DNA of 64,000 nt from Clostridiaceae bacterium 14S0207 (GTDB lineage: Bacteria > Bacillota > Clostridia > Clostridiales > Clostridiaceae): positions 806,001 through 870,000 of the forward strand of contig CP026600.1 of assembly GCA_003288255.1 (NCBI GenBank). Direction: 5' to 3'. Below the pieces are notes generated by a model, which searched no databases, was not told the DNA's origin, and saw only the letters and a list, made by a program, of their open reading frames with translations. Below are positions 27,762-37,683 of this stretch, in pieces. Numbering within the stretch: position 1 is the first letter of the stretch; every line of letters begins with the position of its first letter. The position numbers were made by a program, and so were the translations under genes.

Positions 27762-27814
27762 AAAATAACATTTTTGAATAAGTAAATTTATTTTTTATTC
27801 AAAAATGTTATTTT
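27762..27814. terminator. Bidirectional terminator between convergent cyclo-ligase and H-NOX receptor genes
   Basis: A perfect 20-base stem (27762-27781 with 27795-27814) with A/T tracts on both sides. Confidence 0.88.
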
Positions 27815-27848
27815 ATATAGGTCAATTATTTTTATTCTTATTTGAAAT

Positions 27849-29648
27849 TTAGAATTTGAATTTATTTAAATCTTTACCAAATTCTTCGGTTAGAGCTTTA
27901 AATTCCTTAATATTTTCTAATAAATTCTTAAGTTCATTAGTATAGTTGATTACATTAGCACTTACTTCTTGAGAAGAAGCTGAATTCTTTTCTGAGATTT
28001 CTGCCAAGGCTTCTATATTAGTAGATGCACCTATGATTTCAGAAGTTTGGGAATTTAAGTCTTGAATAGTATCAATAATAGATGAGGATACATTATCTAT
28101 ATTGCTAGTAGCTTCAAAACTTGAATTTCTTGAATCATCCAAGTGTTTTCTTACATTATTTAACTCATTAAATTGAGATTCTATTTTACTTACTAATACT
28201 TGAATAGAATCTTGGAATCCTGAAAGATTAATATTTATCTTATCTACAGCACTATCTGTTTCTTCAGATAATTTTCTTACCTCCTGAGCTACTACAGAAA
28301 AACCTTTACCAGCCTCACCAGCTCTAGCAGCTTCAATAGAGGCATTTAATGCTAGAAGATTAGTTTGACTAGAAATTTGAGATACCATAGAAACTATATC
28401 CATAATATTTTTAGCATCATTTAAAAGTTTTTCACTACTTTGTCTAACTTCTTGGAAATTATCTAAAGTATTACTTATAGTTGAGTTGGCCGTATCGATA
28501 TTAGAAAAACTAGTATTAATCTTTTCTACAGAGTTTTGAAGATAGTTTTTATTATAGTTTTCTCTTTCTACAATTTCTTTTAATTTTTCTATGTTATTAT
28601 TTAAGGTTTCAGATGCATTTTGGGTATTTTCAGATTGTATCATTGCACCACTGGCAAGTTCTTCTATAACACCAGAAATATCATCAGAAGTACATCTCAT
28701 ATTTTCAGCAGCTATATTTAATTTATGTGTAAAAGTATTCATATCATCATTGAGAGCCTTAAAACCAATGAAACTTGAACCTAAAGTTTTTTCGAATTCT
28801 TTCAATTTATTAAACAAATCTTCGCTTTTGTCCTTAGTTATTATTCTTCCATCTTCTACTGATTTACCTTCAATAAGTTTATTTAATTCTTCTTCAAATG
28901 CATTATAAGGATTTAATAAAAGTTTGTTTATAATTAATGTTGTTATAGCTGGAATAATTGATATAGTTATGTTTTTAAATATATTAGATGTTCCCATAAT
29001 AATAAAAGATGAAATAAAACTAATTAAAAATGTAATTATAGTAGTTTTTAAAGATATATCTTTTACAAAACCAAAAGATAAAAGTTTATTTAAAGTAAAT
29101 TGCTTTTCAAAAAATATATCTTTTTCAAAAGTAATTTTAATTTTGCAAGTATCATCTTCTATTCCTAATTCTTCAATATCAATTTTTTCCTTAAAATGTT
29201 CTGCACTACCATAAATTAAACCCATAAAGTATTCAAACATTCTACGTTTAGAAGTATATGTTAATATAGCTTCATTACAAGATATAGGTTCTAACCTTAA
29301 AATAGGAGGTTTAGCTCCAGGTAGTTTTTTAACTATTTGTATATGTACATCATACATATTTTTAAGAAAAGAGTACAAATTTTGTCCTCTAAAAAATATT
29401 GCATAAGATTGAGAGAATTGTCTAATATTATTAGTTCCTATTTTTAGCCAAAGCTCTTTTGTAGTTATGTTTTTAGAATCTGCTATAAATTTAATCAGTT
29501 CTTTTACTTTTGTATCATCAACGCTTTCTAAAGGCGTAAATATCTTATCAGAAGACCACCCAACTTTAGTCATTGACTTAGTTACAGTATCTTCACCATA
29601 AAGGGATTTACAAGTACTAATCCAGGTAGATACTACAGTTCCTTTCAT
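27849..29648 (-). CDS. H-NOX methyl-accepting chemotaxis protein (heme gas sensor)
   Basis: A 599-residue protein with ATG 29648 behind AAGGAGG. Residues 1-180 are an H-NOX heme domain: proximal His102 (DVHIQIVKK), Pro115 (GAKPP) and the heme-propionate motif Y131-x-S133-x-R135. The distal residues Trp9, Asn74 and Tyr140 that bind oxygen in Thermoanaerobacter Tar4 are all present. Two membrane helices follow (about 200-245). The rest is the cytoplasmic chemoreceptor coiled coil with hairpin tip [20 protein letters not shown] and [17 protein letters not shown], which controls CheA. It should steer motility by oxygen or nitric oxide. A related Clostridium botulinum receptor is known as a very tight NO sensor. 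No che genes are adjacent. Confidence 0.95.
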   Translation of the reverse strand: MKGTVVSTWISTCKSLYGEDTVTKSMTKVGWSSDKIFTPLESVDDTKVKELIKFIADSKNITTKELWLKIGTNNIRQFSQSYAIFFRGQNLYSFLKNMYDVHIQIVKKLPGAKPPILRLEPISCNEAILTYTSKRRMFEYFMGLIYGSAEHFKEKIDIEELGIEDDTCKIKITFEKDIFFEKQFTLNKLLSFGFVKDISLKTTIITFLISFISSFIIMGTSNIFKNITISIIPAITTLIINKLLLNPYNAFEEELNKLIEGKSVEDGRIITKDKSEDLFNKLKEFEKTLGSSFIGFKALNDDMNTFTHKLNIAAENMRCTSDDISGVIEELASGAMIQSENTQNASETLNNNIEKLKEIVERENYNKNYLQNSVEKINTSFSNIDTANSTISNTLDNFQEVRQSSEKLLNDAKNIMDIVSMVSQISSQTNLLALNASIEAARAGEAGKGFSVVAQEVRKLSEETDSAVDKININLSGFQDSIQVLVSKIESQFNELNNVRKHLDDSRNSSFEATSNIDNVSSSIIDTIQDLNSQTSEIIGASTNIEALAEISEKNSASSQEVSANVINYTNELKNLLENIKEFKALTEEFGKDLNKFKF

Positions 29649-30289
29649 AAAAATACCTCCTTAATATAGTTACAATGAACTATTTAAATACATACTTTTA
29701 ATTAAGTTTCGGATAAAATTTATATTACTAAAGATATAGTTCAATTTTATTTAAAGTATTATAAATATTTTTTATAGTAAATACTAAATTTAATTGAGTT
29801 CTATTATAGAATTATAAAATTTGAGAAATAAGAAAACGAAGAATTTGAAAATTGAACAATTAGACAGACATATTTTAGTGTAATATTATAAATAGAATAT
29901 TAATATATTAAAAGATAAAGATGTAATTCAAAAATATATAAAGGAAACTGAGGATATAACTAATGCATATAATGAAAATTTACATATAGAGCTTTTTTAT
30001 TTCTTATATGTGTAAGGGATATGTTACAAAAAGAGGTTTATAACTTAAATGTTAGTAAATAAATTTTGATTAAATATTCAAAAAAGTTTCAGAATGATAT
30101 ATAATATGTTTTAAGGTAACGTTTTTGGAAGATAAGTCCTATAAATTTAGGGTTTATCTTTTAAAATTAACTTGCTTTAGAGTAAGATTATTTTAAAAAA
30201 GAAAGGCAGGTGTGATTTCTGTATATATACTAATATTTTAATTTTATATTATATAAAAATGTACAAGTTGGTATATATCAGAAGATATT
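29649..30289. other. 641-base gap before the aminopeptidase gene
   Basis: It contains the promoter of the H-NOX gene (minus) and of the aminopeptidase (plus). No clear gene is present. One 39-codon open stretch without a start (29896-30015, ending YFLYV) reads like protein and may be a gene remnant. A 12-pair hairpin with two G-U pairs (30130-30141 with 30148-30159) lies in the leader of the next gene; no known riboswitch was recognised in it. Confidence 0.45.
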
Positions 30290-32068
30290 ATGGAAGTTAA
30301 GGAAAGAGTTAAAAAATTAAGAGAACTTATGAAAGAAAAGGGTATAGATGCATATATAATTCCAAGTGCTGATGCTCACCAAAGTGAATATGTAGCACCT
30401 CATTGGGAAAGTAGAAAATGGATATCAGGCTTTACAGGTTCAGCAGGAACAGCAGTAATAACTTTAGATGATGCAGGACTTTGGACTGATGGAAGATATT
30501 TTATTCAAGCTGAAAAGCAATTGGAAGGTTCAGGAATAAGATTATTTAAAATGGGACAACCTTCAGTTGCAACAATTAATGAATGGTTAAAAGATGTATT
30601 AAAAGAAGGAAGTACAGTTGGATTTGATGGAAAAGTAATTTCTAAGTATTTTAAAAATATGTTAGAAAAAACTTTATGTAAGAAAAACATGAAGTATGAT
30701 CTTCAATGGGATTTAGTTGATATGATATGGGAAGACAGACCAGAAATACCTATGGATTCGTTTTATTCTCTTGATGTTAAATATGCAGGTAAAAGTAGGG
30801 TTCAAAAAATAAATGAAGTAAGAGAAGAAATGAAGAAAGATGAGGCAACTCATTTTATATTATCCTCTCTTGATGATATAGCATGGTTATTTAATATTAG
30901 AGGAAATGATGTTCCATGTAATCCAGTTATTATTTCTTATGCCATTGTTTCAGAAAATGAAGCTATTTTATTTGTAGATTCTAAAAAAGTAACAGACGAA
31001 ATTAGAAAAGAATTAGAGAAAGATAATGTTCAAGTTAAGGAATATAATGAAATAGAGAATTATTTAAAGAAATTAGATACGACTAATGTAGTTATGTATG
31101 ACCCTGTTAAAACTAACATGTGGATAGTAAATTCAATAAATTCTACAATTAATACAGTTGAAAAACAAAATGTTACAACTAAAATGAAAGCTATAAAAAA
31201 TGAAGTTGAACTTAATAATATGAGAAAAGCACATATTAAAGATGGTGTTGCTATGGTTAAATTCTTATATTGGTTAGATACTAATATTGGAAAAGAAAAG
31301 ATTACAGAAATTTCAGCTTCAGACAAATTAGAAGGATTTAGAAGTAAACAAGAAAACTTTAAAGGAATAAGTTTTGACACTATAGCAGGTTATAAAGAAC
31401 ATGCGGCAATGATGCATTATAAAGCAACAGAGGAAACAGATGCAGAACTTAAAAAAGAGGGAATGTTACTTGTAGATTCAGGTGGACAATACTTAGAAGG
31501 AACTACAGATATAACAAGAACTATTGTTTTAGGATCTTTAACTAAAGAAGAAAAAAGAGATTTTACATTAGTTGCTAAAGGAGTTATTAACTTAAGTTTA
31601 GGTAAATTCTTATATGGGTGCACAGGTACTAATGTAGATATTCTTGCTAGAAGACCACTATGGGAGTATGGTATAGATTATAAATGTGGTACTGGTCACG
31701 GAGTGGGATTCTTCTTAAATGTTCATGAAGGACCTCATGCTATAAGAGTAAATTATGTTTCTACTGTTTTAGAAGATGGTATGGATGTTACTAATGAACC
31801 AGGAGTTTATAAAGAAGGAAAACATGGTATAAGAACAGAGAATATTTTAGTTGTACAAAAAGATGAAAAAACTGAATCAGGACAATTTATGAAATTTGAG
31901 ACTATTACTTTTTGTCCAATAGATTTAAGAGGAATTGTAGTTGAAATGTTAACTCCTGATGAAAAGGCATGGTTAAATACTTATCATAAACAAGTATATG
32001 ACAAGCTATCAGCATATTTAAATGAAGACGAAAGAGAATGGCTAAAATATCATACTAGAGCAATATAA
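30290..32068 (+). CDS. Xaa-Pro aminopeptidase (aminopeptidase P, M24B, long form)
   Basis: A 592-residue protein, the three-domain long form: two creatinase-like N-terminal domains (starting RVKKLRELMKEKGIDAY, with SGFTGSAGTAV), the pita-bread M24 domain and a C-terminal M24_C extension. Metal ligands are visible: LLVDSGGQYLEGTTDITRT (two Asp), GTGHGVGFFLNVHEGP (His), TNEPGVY (Glu) and GIRTEN (Glu). It removes N-terminal residues before proline, using Mn2+, in peptide turnover in the cytoplasm. The ATG at 30290 is not preceded by a strong ribosome site, but the N-terminus fits the family start. Confidence 0.93.
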   Translation: MEVKERVKKLRELMKEKGIDAYIIPSADAHQSEYVAPHWESRKWISGFTGSAGTAVITLDDAGLWTDGRYFIQAEKQLEGSGIRLFKMGQPSVATINEWLKDVLKEGSTVGFDGKVISKYFKNMLEKTLCKKNMKYDLQWDLVDMIWEDRPEIPMDSFYSLDVKYAGKSRVQKINEVREEMKKDEATHFILSSLDDIAWLFNIRGNDVPCNPVIISYAIVSENEAILFVDSKKVTDEIRKELEKDNVQVKEYNEIENYLKKLDTTNVVMYDPVKTNMWIVNSINSTINTVEKQNVTTKMKAIKNEVELNNMRKAHIKDGVAMVKFLYWLDTNIGKEKITEISASDKLEGFRSKQENFKGISFDTIAGYKEHAAMMHYKATEETDAELKKEGMLLVDSGGQYLEGTTDITRTIVLGSLTKEEKRDFTLVAKGVINLSLGKFLYGCTGTNVDILARRPLWEYGIDYKCGTGHGVGFFLNVHEGPHAIRVNYVSTVLEDGMDVTNEPGVYKEGKHGIRTENILVVQKDEKTESGQFMKFETITFCPIDLRGIVVEMLTPDEKAWLNTYHKQVYDKLSAYLNEDEREWLKYHTRAI

Positions 32069-32089
32069 ATAATTATATAATGTTTTAAC

Positions 32090-32126
32090 AAAAAGGATTT
32101 ATACTTAGGTATAAATCCTTTTTGTT
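32090..32126. terminator. Bidirectional terminator between aminopeptidase and Lon-like genes
   Basis: A perfect 15-base stem (32090-32104 with 32109-32123) with a TTAG loop and A/T tracts on both sides. Confidence 0.9.
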
Positions 32127-32128
32127 AT

Positions 32129-34519
32129 TTAAATGTCATTTTTCAATAGACGATTAAAATCTTTTAATTTAAGTAATATTTTATTTTTTACAGTATTAAG
32201 AGTGTTATCTGAAGCATCAAGCTTTAATTCATATAATAATTTTAGGCAATCTTCTATGTTTTCAATAGAATATATATGAAATAAGTTTTTTTCTATAGCG
32301 TCTAAAACTTCATTTTTTAATACTAAATTTTCTAAGTTGCCTTTGGGAATAATAACTCCTTGCATACCGTTTAATCCAAATAGATTACATGTATCAAAAA
32401 AACCTTCTATTTTTTCGTTTACTCCCCCTATAGGTTGAATTTGGCCATATTGATTTATAGAACCTGTTATAGCTAAATTTTGTTTAATTGGTATATCTGC
32501 AAGAGATGAAAGTAAAGCAACTAATTCCGCACATGAAGCACTATCACCTTCTATACCAGAATATAATTGTTCAAAAACTATACTAGCATTAAAAGAAAGA
32601 TAAGTCTCTTGTCCTAATAAGTTTCCAATAAATCCAGATAAGATCATAACACTTTTATTGTGTATATTTCCACTCATTTTACTTTCTCTTTCTATATTTA
32701 CAATACCTTTTCTCCCTGCATAAGTAGTAACGGTTATTTTATGAACCATTCCAAGAGAAATGTCACCAAAATCACATACGGAAAGCCCATTAATTTGGCC
32801 TATTTTACTACCATTAATATCAATTAAATATTGATTTTTTTTATACATTTCAAGAATTTTATATTTAATTAAACTATGCATTTCTTGTTCATCATGTAAA
32901 GCTCTTAAAACATGAACTTTCTTTATATAGGTACAATTCTCCTTCTTAGCTAAATAATTAGAAATATCTATGATATCTAATAATTTTCCTATAGAGGATG
33001 AAAAATAAAATTTATTTTCAGAAAGACGGCAAGAGTAAAGTAATATTTCTTTAATACCAGCTTTTTCAATATGCAAGAATTTTTTGTTATTTATATAGTT
33101 AGTCATGTAGCCTATAACTTCATTTAAATTTTTTTCATTTAACTTAATATTTGAGTCAAATTCTGCCTTAACCTTAAAAAATCTTTGAAAATCTGGATCA
33201 TGGGCTAAAAGTAGAGAATAAATTAAATCAGAACCTATTAGTATGATTTTTAGATTTATAGGAATAGATTCAGGTTTTAAACTAGCTATTGGCAAGAGCT
33301 CTATGGAGTTTTTTACATTTTCTATAGTGATTTCTTTTGTTTTGAGACATCTTTTTAAGTTTTCATATATGTCCATATTTGTTATAAAATCATTAGCATT
33401 TAATATTAAGAATCCACCATTAGCCTTGTGAATATTTCCAGAACGAATATGAGTAAAATCAGTAATAAGGTTTCCCATTGAATTTTCATAGTCTATTTGT
33501 CCAAATAAATCATAGTATTCAGAGGAATCTTGAAAAATAACAGGAGCACCAGAGTTTTCTTTATTGCTCACAATAACGTTTATACTATAACGTCTATATA
33601 TGGGATCATCTAAAAAGCCTTCAAATAATTTAGTATTTTTAAGATTTTTTTCTTTATTATTAAGGTTGGAATCTATGTCCCCAAGAAAATAATTTATGTT
33701 AGAAATTAAATCTTCTTTTAAATTAATAATATAATTATTAATTTTTTCGCTGAAATTATATTTATCTAAAAGAAGCTTAATTTTTTTAGTAAGAAGTTTG
33801 TTTGCTATTTTATTTTCTAATTTACAAAGTTCTTCATCCATTTTTTTCTCTAATATTTTAGTTTCTTTTAGTATTTCAATAGATACAAGTCTGAGATCAC
33901 TAGCATTTTTATTTATTAGATCTTTTTTTGCTTGAGGTAGTTTATTATACTCTTCCGAATCCATTTCTTTATCATTTAGCATGGGAATAAAGACTATACC
34001 TTCAGAAGAATCTTCTTCTATGATTAAATTTTTTTCTAAAGCTAGAGCATTCAATTCATCGTTTAAATCTATAATTTGTTCTTCATATTTATTAATAATT
34101 GTATTGCGTTTTTTTTCATAGGTATTAGAGGTGAAATGGATAGGTGCTTCTTCGATTATAAATTTAAGCAAATTGGTTATATCTTTTTTAAACTCTGTTC
34201 CTTTATTAGGGGGAAGAGAAAGAGCTACGGGATTATTTTCATCTTTAAAATTATAAGCATAGCACCAATCATTAGGGGTGGATAATGTTTTGGCGTAATT
34301 TTCTATTTTTTCTAATATATAAGTAGTTTTACCAGTTCCTCTATGTCCTGAAATATAGATATTATAATCTTTTTTATTAATTTCTAATCCCATTTCAATG
34401 AATTTTTTAGCAGTTTCTTGTCCTATAATACCTTTGAAAGGAATTATATCTTCAGTTGTTTTGAAATCGGGAAGATTAAAATTTAATTTGATATTTTCTA
34501 TAGAAATTTCCTTATTCAT
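32129..34519 (-). CDS. Lon-family ATP-dependent protease (LonH/YcbZ-like)
   Basis: The start ATG 34519 has TTGGAGA upstream; the longer frame has none. The 796-residue protein opens with an AAA-type region: IIGQETAKKFIEMG, Walker A SGHRGTGKTT, a long coiled-coil insertion and a GGFLILNANDF segment matching the Walker B region of this family. The C-terminal Lon protease domain has the Ser-Lys pair: Ser660 in EGDSASCAEL and Lys703 in GGVNEKIEGF. It is soluble, without the LonA N-domain or LonB membrane helices, and so belongs with the YcbZ/LonH type. Its own ribosome region and promoter lie in the 169-base gap shared with the divergent PAS-GGDEF-EAL gene. Confidence 0.88.
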   Translation of the reverse strand: MNKEISIENIKLNFNLPDFKTTEDIIPFKGIIGQETAKKFIEMGLEINKKDYNIYISGHRGTGKTTYILEKIENYAKTLSTPNDWCYAYNFKDENNPVALSLPPNKGTEFKKDITNLLKFIIEEAPIHFTSNTYEKKRNTIINKYEEQIIDLNDELNALALEKNLIIEEDSSEGIVFIPMLNDKEMDSEEYNKLPQAKKDLINKNASDLRLVSIEILKETKILEKKMDEELCKLENKIANKLLTKKIKLLLDKYNFSEKINNYIINLKEDLISNINYFLGDIDSNLNNKEKNLKNTKLFEGFLDDPIYRRYSINVIVSNKENSGAPVIFQDSSEYYDLFGQIDYENSMGNLITDFTHIRSGNIHKANGGFLILNANDFITNMDIYENLKRCLKTKEITIENVKNSIELLPIASLKPESIPINLKIILIGSDLIYSLLLAHDPDFQRFFKVKAEFDSNIKLNEKNLNEVIGYMTNYINNKKFLHIEKAGIKEILLYSCRLSENKFYFSSSIGKLLDIIDISNYLAKKENCTYIKKVHVLRALHDEQEMHSLIKYKILEMYKKNQYLIDINGSKIGQINGLSVCDFGDISLGMVHKITVTTYAGRKGIVNIERESKMSGNIHNKSVMILSGFIGNLLGQETYLSFNASIVFEQLYSGIEGDSASCAELVALLSSLADIPIKQNLAITGSINQYGQIQPIGGVNEKIEGFFDTCNLFGLNGMQGVIIPKGNLENLVLKNEVLDAIEKNLFHIYSIENIEDCLKLLYELKLDASDNTLNTVKNKILLKLKDFNRLLKNDI

Positions 34520-34688
34520 ATAATATTTTCTCCAATAAAAATGTTTATAAAACATTATATGCTAGATATAAAAATAATATATAAATTACATATTTTTAGT
34601 GGTATAATATATACAATATATGCAAAATCTTAAAAAAAATCTAATTACTTAGAAAGTTTGTCTTATCTTTTATTTTGGGGGTACGAGG

Positions 34689-37571
34689 ATGGATATAAAA
34701 ACTAAACTTCCATTAAGCATGGTTATTTTATTGGTCACTCCACTGATATTATTAGGAATAATATCTTACACATATGCATCTAGTAATCTTATAAAAATAA
34801 GTAAGGATAATATGACTCATATAATTAAAATGGGTTCTGGAGAGTTGCAAAATGTAATAAAAAAACAACATATTGAAACTAAACTTATGTCAGAAAAAAA
34901 AGAAGTAGTTGATTTCTTTTTTAAATGCAATAATAAAATGTTTAATGAAGAGTTTTATAATAAGCAGACAAAAGCTATTAAATCTATTTTATATGGATCT
35001 AAAATAGTATCATATGATTTATTGAATAGTCTAATTATAAATAAAGATGGAAAAGTTGTTTTTAATACGTTAAAAAGAGAATATGCTTTTAATTTTAATA
35101 GTGTGTTTAAAGAAAATGCTAATATGTTATATGATACTAATATAATAACTAACTTGAAAATCTTATCTAAGTTAGAAGGAAAAGATAGTTATATTATTAC
35201 AAATCCGATTATAAACGAAGATGGAAAGTTTCTAGGTGTATTTGCTAATGTATATAATTATAAGTACTTAGAAAATTCTTTGAAACAAGTTAAATTAGGT
35301 AAATCAGGATGTATAATTTGTTCTAATTTAGATAAAAATTTATTGTTAGAATCAAATAATAAAGGTGCAAAAATTATTAAAAATCCTTCTATAGAAAAAC
35401 TAATAAATAAATTAGGTAAAGGGAAAACTAGTTCTTTTAACGGTTTTATAAAAATCAAAGAAGGACAAGAAGAAATTTTAATTAGGTATAATTATATTCC
35501 AAGATATAAGGAAATTTTAATGGTATGTCAAAGCATGAAAGATATCAAAGGGCCGGCTATGAATATAGCTAAAATGATAATAATAGTAACAATTATTTTT
35601 TTGATTATAGGTATAACTCTAACTATATATCTTTCTAATTGTTTAACAAAACCTATAACAAATTTAATGCATGTTATGGAACGGGCATCTAATGGAGACC
35701 TAAATGTAAAACATAATTATAATAGAAAAAATGAATTAGGAAGGCTTTCTCAAAGTTTTAATAAGATGATAAGAATTTTAAAAAATAATTATGATGAACT
35801 TTCAGAAGTCTATGGAAAATTAAGTATTGCTCAAAATGAATTAAAAGATAAGTATCTGCAGCTTCAAAACAATGAGAAGGAATTGAAAAGAATAAAAGAT
35901 ATATATACTATTGCTGTTAATGGGTCAAATGAGGCCATATGGGAGTATAATAATACTACTAACAAGTTCTATTATTCAGAAAAATGGAATACAATAGTTG
36001 GAATTGATATTAATGGAGGATTAAAATTTGAGGAAATTTTAGCCCTTCTTTGTAATGAAGAGGATAAAGAAGATTTTCAGAGAAGTTATTTAAATTATAT
36101 TAATAATGATGAGGAATTTTTTAAATATGAGTTTAAGTTAAGGGATAGTACAGATCAATGGATTTTGTTAAAGGGAAGTGTAAATAAAGATAAGTTTGGA
36201 AATATAGATAGAGTAGTAGGATCAGTTAGTGATATTTCAGAAAGAAAAATAGCAGAAGAACAGATAAGGTTTTTTGCTTATAATGATCCTTTGACGGAAC
36301 TTCCTAATAAAACATCTTTTAATAGTGACATGAGTAAAATACTGAAAAATTGTAATAGCTGTAAAGGCGAAGGTGGAGTAATTTTCATAGATATAGATGA
36401 TTTTAATAAGATTAATGATGATTTAGGACATAATTTTGGTGATGATCTTTTAAAATGTGTTGCTAGTAGGTTGAGACACAAATTAAGTAATGAATTAGGA
36501 TTATATAGATTTGCGGGAGATGAATTCATAGTTACTATACCTCACATTCAGAGTGAAGAATATTTTAGAAAATTTTGTTATGATTTGCTAAGTTACATGA
36601 ATGGTGAAGTGTGTATACATGGAAAACAAATTTATTTATCGGCTAGTATGGGGGTTTCTAGGTTCCCAAGGGATGGAAATAACATTGATCTTATATTAAA
36701 AAATACTCATACCGCCATGTATAGGGCGAAACATTTGGGCAAAAATCAAATTGAATTTTATAGTAAAGTTATGTCTACGGAGTTAAAACGACATAATGAA
36801 ATAGAAAGTATTCTAAGAAAGTGTATAGATAAAGATAAATTTATTGTTAAATATCAACCACAGATTAATTGTAATAATGGAGAAATTTATGGCTTTGAAG
36901 CTCTTCTAAGACTAGATAATAATGATTGTGGGTTTATTTCTCCAGGTGAATTTATTCCTATTGCAGAAGAATCGGGACTTATTATACCGATAGGTAATTT
37001 AGTTATGAAAAAGGTATGTAAACAAAATAAAATATGGAAAGATAAAGGGTATAATTATAAAAAAATAGCAGTTAATATTTCTGCAAAACAATTAAAAGAT
37101 GAAAGATTTTTAGATAGTGTAAAACAAATTTTAAAGGAAACAGATCTAGAACCTAAATATTTAGAATTTGAAATTACAGAAACCTCTGTTTTGGATTCTA
37201 TGGATAGTAAGGTAGGAATTTTAAGAAAACTTAAGAATATGGGAATTTCTATATCTTTAGATGACTTTGGAACAGGATATTCATCTTTAAATTATTTGAG
37301 AATTTTACCAGTAGATAATATAAAAATAGACAAGTCTTTTGTTGATGATATCTGTGACGATAAGGTTAAATCATCAATTATAGATGGATTAATAGTAGTA
37401 GCTAAAAATATGAATTTATCTATTATAGCAGAAGGGGTAGAAGAGCCTAAACAGTATTCTATGCTAAAAAATAAAAAGTGTGATTTTGTACAAGGATATT
37501 TATTCAGTAAACCTATTATGCCTAATGAAGCCGAAGAACTTTTGAAAAAGGGTACTAAACTTAAATTATAA
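34689..37571 (+). CDS. Membrane sensor with HAMP, PAS, GGDEF and EAL domains (c-di-GMP turnover)
   Basis: A 960-residue protein. An N-terminal helix, an outside Cache-like sensor (about 30-285) and a second helix (about 290-315) lead to HAMP (about 315-365), a short coiled coil, a PAS/PAC (about 400-520), GGDEF (about 530-695) and EAL (about 715-955). The cyclase site reads AGDEF (609-613) in place of GGDEF, so it may be weak or active. The phosphodiesterase site looks complete: EALLR (737-741), DDFGTGYSSL, KIDKSFV and AEGVE. The likely net role is breaking down cyclic di-GMP in response to an outside signal, affecting motility or adhesion. TTTGGGGG just before the ATG is the ribosome site. 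Confidence 0.92.
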   Translation: MDIKTKLPLSMVILLVTPLILLGIISYTYASSNLIKISKDNMTHIIKMGSGELQNVIKKQHIETKLMSEKKEVVDFFFKCNNKMFNEEFYNKQTKAIKSILYGSKIVSYDLLNSLIINKDGKVVFNTLKREYAFNFNSVFKENANMLYDTNIITNLKILSKLEGKDSYIITNPIINEDGKFLGVFANVYNYKYLENSLKQVKLGKSGCIICSNLDKNLLLESNNKGAKIIKNPSIEKLINKLGKGKTSSFNGFIKIKEGQEEILIRYNYIPRYKEILMVCQSMKDIKGPAMNIAKMIIIVTIIFLIIGITLTIYLSNCLTKPITNLMHVMERASNGDLNVKHNYNRKNELGRLSQSFNKMIRILKNNYDELSEVYGKLSIAQNELKDKYLQLQNNEKELKRIKDIYTIAVNGSNEAIWEYNNTTNKFYYSEKWNTIVGIDINGGLKFEEILALLCNEEDKEDFQRSYLNYINNDEEFFKYEFKLRDSTDQWILLKGSVNKDKFGNIDRVVGSVSDISERKIAEEQIRFFAYNDPLTELPNKTSFNSDMSKILKNCNSCKGEGGVIFIDIDDFNKINDDLGHNFGDDLLKCVASRLRHKLSNELGLYRFAGDEFIVTIPHIQSEEYFRKFCYDLLSYMNGEVCIHGKQIYLSASMGVSRFPRDGNNIDLILKNTHTAMYRAKHLGKNQIEFYSKVMSTELKRHNEIESILRKCIDKDKFIVKYQPQINCNNGEIYGFEALLRLDNNDCGFISPGEFIPIAEESGLIIPIGNLVMKKVCKQNKIWKDKGYNYKKIAVNISAKQLKDERFLDSVKQILKETDLEPKYLEFEITETSVLDSMDSKVGILRKLKNMGISISLDDFGTGYSSLNYLRILPVDNIKIDKSFVDDICDDKVKSSIIDGLIVVAKNMNLSIIAEGVEEPKQYSMLKNKKCDFVQGYLFSKPIMPNEAEELLKKGTKLKL

Positions 37572-37589
37572 ATAGTTCTATTATAAAAA

Positions 37590-37601
37590 GGGGCTGTCGC
37601 A
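37590..37601 (+). repeat. Left terminal inverted repeat of the IS
   Basis: GGGGCTGTCGCA, the exact complement of the right end. The inner part also forms the left arm of a hairpin that could end outside transcription entering the element. Confidence 0.85.
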
Positions 37602-37683
37602 CTAAAAAATAGTGCGACAGCTTTTTGCGTAAAAAATAAATCTCCCACTCGAAAGAGTGAAAGATTTATAGTAAAATTAATAT

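Noticed and set aside
30290-32068. Minus-strand open frames opposite the aminopeptidase as extra genes
   Set aside because: All are antisense to conserved metal-binding regions and have no ribosome sites.
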